64,000 bases of DNA from positions 58,484 to 122,483 of the forward strand of contig JAZUNZ010000003.1 in assembly GCA_045604405.1 (NCBI GenBank), given 5' to 3'. A program made the translations under genes and the position numbers. The DNA comes from UMGS1649 sp045604405 (lineage in GTDB: Bacteria > Bacillota > Clostridia > TANB77 > CAG-465). How positions within the stretch are numbered: the first letter of the stretch is position 1; every line of letters begins with the position of its first letter. Shown one piece after another: positions 41,845 to 48,938 of this stretch. The notes beneath the pieces were generated by a model that saw nothing but the letters and a program-made list of their open reading frames with translations, was not told where the DNA came from and did no database searches.

Positions 41845-42258
41845 CTATTTTTTAGCCTTTTTAGCTCCATACTTAGATTTAGCTTGAACACGGTTTGCAA
41901 CACCTGCTGTATCTAGCACACCTCTAACTATATGGTATCTAACACCCGGAAGATCTTTTACCCTTCCTCCTCTAATAAGAACAACGCTGTGTTCTTGTAG
42001 GTTATGGCCTATTCCTGGAATATATGCAGAAACTTCCATACCATTTGTAAGCTTAACTCTGGCTACTTTTCTTAACGCTGAGTTTGGCTTTTTAGGAGTT
42101 TGTGTTTTAACTACTGTACAAACACCTCTCTTTTGTGGAGAAGATACATTTGTAGCTCTTTTTTGTCTAGAATTGAATCCTCTTTGTAAAGCTGGTGATT
42201 TAGATTTAGTAGTTTTATCATGTCTTCCTTTTCTTACCAATTGTTCAAATGTTGGCAC
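41845..42258 (-). CDS. rpsL: 30S ribosomal protein S12
   Basis: A 137-residue S12 of the decoding centre. The conserved stretches TPKKPNSALRKVARV and GIGHNLQEHSVVLIRGGRV-DLPGV are intact, with the lysines whose mutation gives streptomycin resistance in wild-type form. The start is a GTG at 42258, after GGGAGGTGA. It is the first gene of the str operon; rpoB and rpoC are not adjacent upstream. Confidence 0.98.
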   Translation of the reverse strand: MPTFEQLVRKGRHDKTTKSKSPALQRGFNSRQKRATNVSSPQKRGVCTVVKTQTPKKPNSALRKVARVKLTNGMEVSAYIPGIGHNLQEHSVVLIRGGRVKDLPGVRYHIVRGVLDTAGVANRVQAKSKYGAKKAKK

Positions 42259-42322
42259 TTGACTTCACCTCCCTGTGCACAAAATTACGTGTGTTTATTT
42301 TAAACCACACAAATGCGTTATT

Positions 42323-42352
42323 ATTATACCATTTAAGCATGCATAAAGTCAA
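42323..42352 (-). promoter_or_regulatory. Promoter of the str operon
   Basis: TTGACT, an 18-base spacer and perfect TATAAT with an upstream TGG (extended -10) on the minus strand, about 65 bases upstream of rpsL. Confidence 0.8.
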
Positions 42353-42408
42353 TCTTTTGGTAGAAATTTATCCGAACTTTTTACATAGTTTGTTTACATA
42401 AAGAAAAC

Positions 42409-42438
42409 AACACCTCCAATATTAATATCAGAGGTGTT
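42409..42438 (-). terminator. Terminator of the GNAT gene
   Basis: AACACCTC pairs with GAGGTGTT around an AT-rich loop that can itself partly pair; a T-rich stretch follows on the minus strand. Confidence 0.7.
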
Positions 42439-42443
42439 CATTT

Positions 42444-42911
42444 TTATAAATAGCAAAGATATTTGTCATCCAGTCTTTTTATATGCACGTCAAACTTCAT
42501 CGCTACATTTAGCGAATCTTCATTATCTGCATCTATAATCAACCGGAAACGGTAGTCAGGTATTTTCGCATTAATTACTGTAAAAAAACCTTCTAATGCT
42601 TCATGCATATATCCTTTATGTCTATATTCTCTTTTTAAATAATACGAAACATCGACTAAAGTTCCCATTATCCTAACCGCTATTATAACTCCAACAACAT
42701 TACTTTTATCATCTGTAATCACATAATAAAAATCATTATAAAAATCCCCCTTGACAAACAAGTTCAGATCATTGTCCGCTTTTTCCTTGTTCAAAGAAGC
42801 AAGTCCTGGTAATCTTTTTTGAATTTCTGCATCTTGTACAAAATCATAATACCACGCCTTATCAGAATTATAAAAAGGTCTTAAAACCAACCGTTTAGTT
42901 TGTATAATCAT
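42444..42911 (-). CDS. GNAT-family N-acetyltransferase
   Basis: About 155 residues with the RimJ/RimL-like opening IIQTKRLVLRPF and the acetyl-CoA-binding motif A region YYLKREYRHKGYMHEALEGFF, in which R-x-x-G-x is recognisable. The remainder, DADNEDSLNVAMKF, matches the usual N-x-x-S motif of this group. The acceptor (protein, drug or small amine) cannot be told. An in-frame ATG at 42929 has no site; ATG 42911 has a purine-rich one, so the start is only moderately certain. Confidence 0.85.
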   Translation of the reverse strand: MIIQTKRLVLRPFYNSDKAWYYDFVQDAEIQKRLPGLASLNKEKADNDLNLFVKGDFYNDFYYVITDDKSNVVGVIIAVRIMGTLVDVSYYLKREYRHKGYMHEALEGFFTVINAKIPDYRFRLIIDADNEDSLNVAMKFDVHIKRLDDKYLCYL

Positions 42912-43021
42912 ACTCTTCTTTTCTCCCATATTAGAATGTATCTATTTTACCACATTTTTATTTCACTTTCAACACCTTTTTCTGTTTTATGTATACTTTT
43001 CTGTGCCATAGCCTTTCTAAA

Positions 43022-43050
43022 TTGACATTTGTCTCGAATTATGTTATAAT
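43022..43050 (+). promoter_or_regulatory. Consensus sigma-A promoter of an orphan gene
   Basis: Perfect TTGACA, 17-base spacer and perfect TATAAT, followed immediately by the palindrome at 43052-43071. Confidence 0.85.
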
Positions 43051-43051
43051 G

Positions 43052-43071
43052 TATTTGGTTTTAACCAAATA
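43052..43071. promoter_or_regulatory. 20-bp palindrome at the transcription start
   Basis: TATTTGGTT-TT-AACCAAATA is a perfect inverted repeat covering about -5 to +15 of the orphan gene transcript, the classical site of a repressor operator. As RNA it could also form a 5' hairpin. Confidence 0.6.
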
Positions 43072-43102
43072 TATCTTATCTAATGAAAGAGAGGAAACGC
43101 AC

Positions 43103-43438
43103 ATGCTAACTAGAAATTGTGCAACAAGCTTATTTAAAACAGGCGACTTTAATGTCCGGGTAACTTTGTTTGATAAAAACTCAAAGTACTACACGCCAAA
43201 AGCATACAAAGCTGCATGGTTCGAAACAATCCGAGACAGTTTAGGTGGAGGGAATATTCAGTCGAATGTAGAAAAAACATTCTATATTGTTTGCGAAGAT
43301 TCTAAAAACTATCACCTTTTTAAAGGAACAACCCGAGAACTTATCCAAAAAATGGATTATATGTTCCTCAAACCGGTATCTATAAGAATTTCCTTATTAG
43401 ACGAAAAAGAAAAATCTTGGATTATCTTGATTCCCTAA
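43103..43438 (+). CDS. Orphan protein, 111 aa
   Basis: Not recognised. It is soluble, starts MLTRNCATSLFKTGDFNVR and has alternating beta-like stretches and a region rich in lysine and serine; there are two cysteines but no motif. A longer frame from 42989 passes through the promoter, so the ATG at 43103, after GAGAGGAAA, is the start. It stands alone behind a consensus promoter with an operator-like palindrome, facing the ABC exporter, and has a strong terminator. Confidence 0.7.
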   Translation: MLTRNCATSLFKTGDFNVRVTLFDKNSKYYTPKAYKAAWFETIRDSLGGGNIQSNVEKTFYIVCEDSKNYHLFKGTTRELIQKMDYMFLKPVSIRISLLDEKEKSWIILIP

Positions 43439-43440
43439 GC

Positions 43441-43474
43441 AAATACTCACGAGTTTATATACTCGTGAGTATTT
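43441..43474. terminator. Bidirectional terminator after the orphan gene
   Basis: A 14-bp perfect stem (AAATACTCACGAGT) with a 6-base loop and six T on the plus strand. It also serves the convergent ABC exporter. Confidence 0.93.
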
Positions 43475-43475
43475 T

Positions 43476-45284
43476 TTATTCTTCAACATTATCAAACATA
43501 CCTGTATACATTGTATAATACATACCTCTGTTTTCAATTAATTCATCATGATTTCCTTGTTCTACAATTTCACCATGGTTTATAACAACAATTTTATCTG
43601 CATTGTGTATTGTAGACAATCTATGTGCTATAACAAAACTTGTTCTTCCTTCAAGCAATTTGCTCATAGCATCTTGTACATGTACTTCCGTACGAGTATC
43701 TACATTGCTTGTTGCTTCATCTAATATTAATATATCTGGATCATTTAATATTACTCTAGATATATTTAAAAGTTGTCTTTGCCCTACAGAAATATTTCCA
43801 CCATCTTCTGCAAGCATTGTATCATATCCGCCAGGCAAACGTTTTATAAATTGGTGTGCATTGGCAAGCTTTGCTGCTTCTTTTATTTCTTCATCGGTTG
43901 CTCCAAGTTTTCCATATCGTATGTTTTCTTTTACTGTTTCAGAAAACATTACTGTATCTTGGAGAACTATTCCTAAAGCATCTCTTAAAGAGTATTTATC
44001 CAAATCTTTAATATTCTTGCCATCAATTAATATTTCTCCACAAGTTACATCGTAAAATCTTGTAAGTAGATTTATAATTGTAGTCTTTCCTGCGCCTGTC
44101 GGTCCAACTAACGCTATAGTCTCTCCCGGATTTGCCTCCAAATTAAAATTCTTTATAACTAATTTGTTTTCATCATATCCAAACGAAACATTTCTAAATT
44201 CTACATGTCCTCTAACTTGTGTAAGTAGTTCTTTTCCCTCGTTGTCTGGATATTCTTCTTCCTCATCCATAATATTAAACATTCTTTCGGCACCGGCAAG
44301 TCCAGATTGTATAACATTGAATTGATTCGCAATCTCATTTATTGGTCTGCCAAAATGATTTGAAAGTTTATTAAATGAAACTATGCTACCTATAGATATC
44401 TTTCCATTTATAGCAAGAATTCCCGCCGCTATCATGGTAATCGCGGTACCCATCTGGTTTATTGATCCACTTATTGGCATAACTGCTCCAGATGTAAATT
44501 GTGCTTTAAACCCTTCGTTTTTTAATTTTTCATTAACTTGTTCAAATCCATTTATTACATTGTCTTCCTTATTAAATGCTTTTATAACCCTTTGCCCTGA
44601 AATGTATTCTTCTACATACCCATTAACTTCTGCCAAACATTCTTGTTGGCGAATAAACTGACGCCTTGTAATTTTAGAAATTTTCATTACGACTATAGAT
44701 ATTATAGGTATTATTAAAAGAGAGATTATAGACATGGTTACATTTATGCTAAACATCACCACTAGAGATAATATAAGAGTACATATTCCGGAAATTATTT
44801 GAGTTATACTTGTATTTAGCGTATTACTTAAATTATCCATGTCATTTGTAATTCTACTCATTAATTCGCCATGAGGATGAGTATCAAAATATTTGATTGG
44901 TAATTTTTCAATTTTCTCAACAAGCTCATTTCTCATTTTCATAACAGTGTTTTGTGATACTTTTATCATTATTTTTGAAGAAATGTATGAGCAAACTACA
45001 TATGCCAAATTAAGACTCATGAATATTCCTATCATCTTAGCAAGACCTGCTACATACTGCCTTGCCCCTTGGTTTTTTACCATTGGCATAATGTAATCAT
45101 CTATAATCGGTGCTAATACATAGATAGATGCCATATCTATTACAGCTGTAGCTATAACTAGCACTATAACAGTTATAAGTAAAGCTTTGCTTTGTTTTAA
45201 ATATCCCCACAGTCTTCTTACCGTTTGTTTAGCATTCTTTGGTTTTTCAAATTTCTTTCCTTTAGGAGGTCCCATTTTAGCCAT
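43476..45284 (-). CDS. ABC exporter half, canonical ATPase site
   Basis: A 602-residue fused membrane/ATPase half-transporter. Six membrane segments (about residues 35-320) precede the nucleotide-binding domain: Walker A GPTGAGKTT, signature SVGQRQ (normally SGGQ), Walker B ILILDEATSNVD with catalytic glutamate, and the switch histidine in IAHRLST. It overlaps the neighbour gene by 8 bases, so the two form a heterodimer of the BmrC/BmrD or TM287/288 type, probably exporting drugs or lipids. Confidence 0.94.
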   Translation of the reverse strand: MAKMGPPKGKKFEKPKNAKQTVRRLWGYLKQSKALLITVIVLVIATAVIDMASIYVLAPIIDDYIMPMVKNQGARQYVAGLAKMIGIFMSLNLAYVVCSYISSKIMIKVSQNTVMKMRNELVEKIEKLPIKYFDTHPHGELMSRITNDMDNLSNTLNTSITQIISGICTLILSLVVMFSINVTMSIISLLIIPIISIVVMKISKITRRQFIRQQECLAEVNGYVEEYISGQRVIKAFNKEDNVINGFEQVNEKLKNEGFKAQFTSGAVMPISGSINQMGTAITMIAAGILAINGKISIGSIVSFNKLSNHFGRPINEIANQFNVIQSGLAGAERMFNIMDEEEEYPDNEGKELLTQVRGHVEFRNVSFGYDENKLVIKNFNLEANPGETIALVGPTGAGKTTIINLLTRFYDVTCGEILIDGKNIKDLDKYSLRDALGIVLQDTVMFSETVKENIRYGKLGATDEEIKEAAKLANAHQFIKRLPGGYDTMLAEDGGNISVGQRQLLNISRVILNDPDILILDEATSNVDTRTEVHVQDAMSKLLEGRTSFVIAHRLSTIHNADKIVVINHGEIVEQGNHDELIENRGMYYTMYTGMFDNVEE

Positions 45285-47016
45285 CGTCTCTCACCTCCTG
45301 GTTTTGAGAATCGCTGATTTCTTTGTACACCTTATTTGACGCAATAAGTTCATCATGCGTTCCTTGCCCTACAATCGTACCATCATCTACAACAAGTATC
45401 TTGTCCGCTTCCTTACAGCTACTAATTCTTTGAGTAATTACAAATATTGTAGTGTCTTTCATTTTACTTCTTAATGCTTCTCTTAAATTCTTTTCTGTAG
45501 TTGCATCAAGTGCACTTACACTATCATCTAAAATTAGTATCTTAGGTTTTTTTACTAACGCTCTAGCAATAGTAAGCCTTTGCTTCTGTCCACCAGAGAA
45601 GTTAGTTCCTCTTTGTTCCACTTTAGAATCTAACTTTTTATTCATTCCGTTAACATGATCATACATTTGAGCTATTTTCAAAGCCTCATACAAATCTTCA
45701 TCTGTAGCTTCACTGTTGCCCCATAAAAGATTGCTTCTAATTGTCCCTTTAAACAATCTGTTTTCTTGTAGCACCATTCCTATTCCATCTCTTAGAGTCT
45801 TTAAATCATAATCTCTTACATCAACGCCATCTATTTTTACATATCCCTCTGTTACATCATAAAATCTTGGCATTAAGTTTACTATTGTAGATTTTCCGGT
45901 ACCAGTTGAGCCTATTATGGCTATCATTTCGCCCGGATTAGCTTTAAACTTAATATTTTCTAGAATCGCTTCGCCTTCAGAATCTGCAAAAGCAAATTTC
46001 TTTACATTGTATTCTACTTTACCTTTTGTAATTTTGTGTGTATTTTCTATATTATTCACACTGTCTTTAATGTCTGGTTCTTCTTTAAGAATTTCAGTTA
46101 TTCTCTGACTAGATGCTTTAGAACGTGATAAATTCATAAACATCATCATAAGCATCATAAGTGCAGATAATACCATAGTTATATATGTAACATATGAGCT
46201 TATTTGTCCTACTTGTATGCCCCCTGTGAGAGCAACTTTTCCTCCAAACCACAATACCGCTGCAATACCTATGTTCATAATTAAAGTAACCCCTGGCATA
46301 AGAAGCACTAATATCCCGTAGCTTTTAATGGATAAGTCTCTTAATTCTTGGTTAGCAGTTTTAAATCTTTCTTCTTCATGTTTTTCTCTTACAAATGCTT
46401 TTATAAATCTTGAGCCAACTAGATTTTCACGAAGTATACTATTCACTCTATCTATCTTTTCTTGCACCTTAGTAAATAGTGGAAATGCTTTAACTATAGC
46501 AAATGCTATAAGTATAGCAAGAAGCGGTATCAACGCTGCAATTATTAATGACATGCCTTTATTTAGTACAAGAGCCATGATAATTCCACCAACAAACATA
46601 AAAGGAGATCTAATTAACATCCTTAAACACATTTGTACTAGTTGAACCAATACTTCTACGTCATTGGTTGCTCTTGTAATTATAGACGCGGTAGTAAATT
46701 TATTTATATTAGCAAATGAATACGTCTGTATTTTCTTAATTATATCTTGTCTTAAGTTTGCCCCAAAACCATATGAAGCTTTAGCCGAAAAATACATACA
46801 GCCAAATCCGCCGCCAAGCACTCCCAGCGCTAGCAAGAACATTATTCCACCCATTTTTATAATGTAAGCTGTATCTCCATTTGCAATTCCAACGTCTATT
46901 ATCTTTGAAATTATGTATGGAGATATGACACTACACATAGCATCAATCATCATAAAAATTGGTGCTAATATAGCGTATTTTTTTACTCCCTTAAAACATT
47001 TTAAGTATCTTTTCAT
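45277..47016 (-). CDS. ABC exporter half, degenerate ATPase site
   Basis: A 579-residue partner of the same heterodimer. Six membrane segments, Walker A GSTGTGKST and canonical signature FSGGQKQR are present, but the Walker B ends LILDDSVSALD, with aspartate replacing the catalytic glutamate, and the switch residue is glutamine (VITQRIS) in place of histidine. This matches the non-catalytic site known in heterodimeric exporters. It is the first gene of the pair. Confidence 0.94.
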   Translation of the reverse strand: MKRYLKCFKGVKKYAILAPIFMMIDAMCSVISPYIISKIIDVGIANGDTAYIIKMGGIMFLLALGVLGGGFGCMYFSAKASYGFGANLRQDIIKKIQTYSFANINKFTTASIITRATNDVEVLVQLVQMCLRMLIRSPFMFVGGIIMALVLNKGMSLIIAALIPLLAILIAFAIVKAFPLFTKVQEKIDRVNSILRENLVGSRFIKAFVREKHEEERFKTANQELRDLSIKSYGILVLLMPGVTLIMNIGIAAVLWFGGKVALTGGIQVGQISSYVTYITMVLSALMMLMMMFMNLSRSKASSQRITEILKEEPDIKDSVNNIENTHKITKGKVEYNVKKFAFADSEGEAILENIKFKANPGEMIAIIGSTGTGKSTIVNLMPRFYDVTEGYVKIDGVDVRDYDLKTLRDGIGMVLQENRLFKGTIRSNLLWGNSEATDEDLYEALKIAQMYDHVNGMNKKLDSKVEQRGTNFSGGQKQRLTIARALVKKPKILILDDSVSALDATTEKNLREALRSKMKDTTIFVITQRISSCKEADKILVVDDGTIVGQGTHDELIASNKVYKEISDSQNQEVRDDG

Positions 47017-47147
47017 AATTGTCCTTTCTAAATCACATGCAAATGAGGAAAGTATAAACTTTCCTCTATATAATATGGGTATATTTTACAACTAATACCT
47101 AGAAATTGCAAGAAAAATATTGCATATTACATATTATCACATAGATA

Positions 47148-47183
47148 AAAAGGTATCGTATGTTTTATTATACGATACCTTTT
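47148..47183 (-). terminator. Terminator of the sigma-region-4/alpha-CTD-like gene
   Basis: AAAAGGTATCGTAT with its complement forms a 14-bp stem and 8-base loop three bases after the stop codon; T tract on the minus strand. Confidence 0.9.
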
Positions 47184-47185
47184 AT

Positions 47186-48040
47186 TTAGATTTGTTTAAA
47201 TTCTTCCTTGCACTTTTTTATTTCTTCATAGGATTTTTCGCCGAAGTTTTTAAGCACAATAAGATTTTCCTCGGGGAAACTTAAAAAATCCCCTATTGTT
47301 CTTACACCCACTCGTTTCATGCAATTAAGTGAACGTTTTGAAAGTTTAAGGAACTCCACTGGCAAATCCACATATTTTTTAGTGGTTTCGGTAGAATTAA
47401 GTTGACGAACAATATATTGTCTATCTACAGGCTTCCACCCGGGTACATACTCTTGAATCTGTTTTATAACTTCTTCCGCACACACGTTGCCCAAACCTTT
47501 AATATTGGAAAAGTCCCGTTTAGAATAATCAAGCAAGTCATTAACCGTCTTTATATTTGCCTGAATCAAAGCATTATATGAACGTTCACTAAGCCTAAGT
47601 CTCTCTATCTCGACATTACAGATTAAAACTCCTTGTTTTAGAGATTGAAGCGACTTTATTTTTTCTCCTAAAAACTTAATTTGCTCATCAATAATGAACT
47701 TTTCTTTATTTTTTGACATTAACTTAAGCCCATACGACTCGATCTGCCTTGCACGTTCTCTGCTAACGTCGTAAATTTCTCCCGCTTCTTCTAACGTGCA
47801 TCTTTGGCAAAAGCGTATCCACAAAATATGCCGTTCTCGTTCATCAAGCTCACGAAGCGCTTTATTCAGGCCTCCTGCTAACGCCGAGTTTTGTTCAAAC
47901 TCTTGTTCATCACCGCAGACCGCTTTAAGCAGTCTATAGTACTCAAGTATTTGGCTGTCCGTGTAAAAAGTATTATCTGCAAAAATCGTTCTCGCCTCAC
48001 AGAGCAGCATTCTTCTTTCCTTATTACTTTCCTTTTTCAT
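47186..48040 (-). CDS. Sigma-70 region 4 protein fused to two alpha-CTD-like domains
   Basis: A 284-residue protein without sigma regions 1-3. After an N-terminal segment (about residues 1-60), LRELDERERHILWIRFCQ--TLEEAGEIYDVSRERARQIE (about 65-110) is a sigma region 4 HTH. Two domains resembling the C-terminal domain of RNA polymerase alpha (helix-hairpin-helix, YNALIQANIKTVNDLL...IKGLGN and LNCMKRVGVRTIGDFL...LKNFGEKS) follow. The ATG at 48040 follows AGGAGG; a longer frame is rejected because it runs through the leader. It has a consensus promoter and its own terminator. It may tune transcription at the polymerase; that is inference. Confidence 0.8.
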   Translation of the reverse strand: MKKESNKERRMLLCEARTIFADNTFYTDSQILEYYRLLKAVCGDEQEFEQNSALAGGLNKALRELDERERHILWIRFCQRCTLEEAGEIYDVSRERARQIESYGLKLMSKNKEKFIIDEQIKFLGEKIKSLQSLKQGVLICNVEIERLRLSERSYNALIQANIKTVNDLLDYSKRDFSNIKGLGNVCAEEVIKQIQEYVPGWKPVDRQYIVRQLNSTETTKKYVDLPVEFLKLSKRSLNCMKRVGVRTIGDFLSFPEENLIVLKNFGEKSYEEIKKCKEEFKQI

Positions 48041-48060
48041 TTTAAATCCTCCTGTTTTTT

Positions 48061-48094
48061 GGGAGTTTCCCGCTCCCAGATATTTCTGAGAGCG
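48061..48094 (-). promoter_or_regulatory. Leader with two mutually exclusive hairpins
   Basis: In the roughly 74-base leader, 48071-48080 pairs with 48085-48094 (GCTC/GAGC and CAGA/TCTG arms, one mismatch). Alternatively 48061-48065 pairs with 48073-48077 (GGGAG/CTCCC). Both use the same bases, and the second lies close to the ribosome binding site, as in translational or attenuation control. Confidence 0.45.
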
Positions 48095-48121
48095 CATAAC
48101 AAAATTTACACTCACAGTTCT

Positions 48122-48150
48122 ATTATATCAAAATTATGTAAACATGTCAA
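48122..48150 (-). promoter_or_regulatory. Consensus sigma-A promoter of the sigma-region-4/alpha-CTD-like gene
   Basis: Perfect TTGACA, 17-base spacer and perfect TATAAT on the minus strand. Confidence 0.88.
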
Positions 48151-48188
48151 ATAGGGTATGCATATTTCTACACATACCCCATATCTAT

Positions 48189-48938
48189 TTATTCATAATC
48201 TACTATATCTATCCAATTTCTCAAAAACTCTTCTTCATCTACATTCTCTTTTGTTAATTGTGTTGCAGCAACTATTGGTATCCATCTTTGGATATTCCTT
48301 TTTTCTATACCACTTTCTTTAGAGAATATATCCAAATATTTATTAGCTAACGCTTCCTCTTTTTGCATAGAGAATATTAAAAATGTCCTCGCAGCGTCTG
48401 CAGAAGCATTCCCTTGTGTTGCATGAGACCAGTCAATTATATGGCACTTACCATTAGTTCCTACTATAATATTACTTGGATTAAAGTCTCCATGGCACAA
48501 CTTTGTATGGTTCTTCATGCCTTCTAGTCTTTGAAGAAGTTCATATTTAATATTGTCGTCTATAACTTTCGTTTCAGTAAGTTTTCTTCTAAACTTATCC
48601 TTTATTCTGCTTAAAAGAGGCACTTGATTTCCCAAAACTTCTAATTGCAACTTTACAAATATATTTAAATATTCATCCTCTTTTTCTGGATATTGTTTCA
48701 TAAGAACATCTAATGTTTTCCCTTCTACATACTCTGTTGTTAACGCCCATCTACTTGCAAATTTCTTAACCTCTAAAAGTTTAGGAATATTAAGTTTAGT
48801 GCTTTCTTCGACTCTCGCTTGATTTAATGCCTCATTTAATATGTTTGCCTTTGAATAATCTTTAACAAATAATTTTACTACTGTATCCCCATCTTTGTAC
48901 ACTGTCTTTGTTTTTCTTTCGGCTATTGTGTCCATCAT
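48189..48938 (-). CDS. Aminoglycoside-phosphotransferase-like kinase
   Basis: A 249-residue APH/choline-kinase-fold protein. The catalytic loop LCHGDFNPSNIIV (about residue 150) and the metal-binding IIDWSHATQG (about 168) are intact, so it should be an active small-molecule kinase. Substrate is unknown; resistance is only one of many options. The start codon overlaps the adhE stop (ATGA), with GGAGG upstream, so its translation is coupled to adhE. Confidence 0.85.
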   Translation of the reverse strand: MMDTIAERKTKTVYKDGDTVVKLFVKDYSKANILNEALNQARVEESTKLNIPKLLEVKKFASRWALTTEYVEGKTLDVLMKQYPEKEDEYLNIFVKLQLEVLGNQVPLLSRIKDKFRRKLTETKVIDDNIKYELLQRLEGMKNHTKLCHGDFNPSNIIVGTNGKCHIIDWSHATQGNASADAARTFLIFSMQKEEALANKYLDIFSKESGIEKRNIQRWIPIVAATQLTKENVDEEEFLRNWIDIVDYE

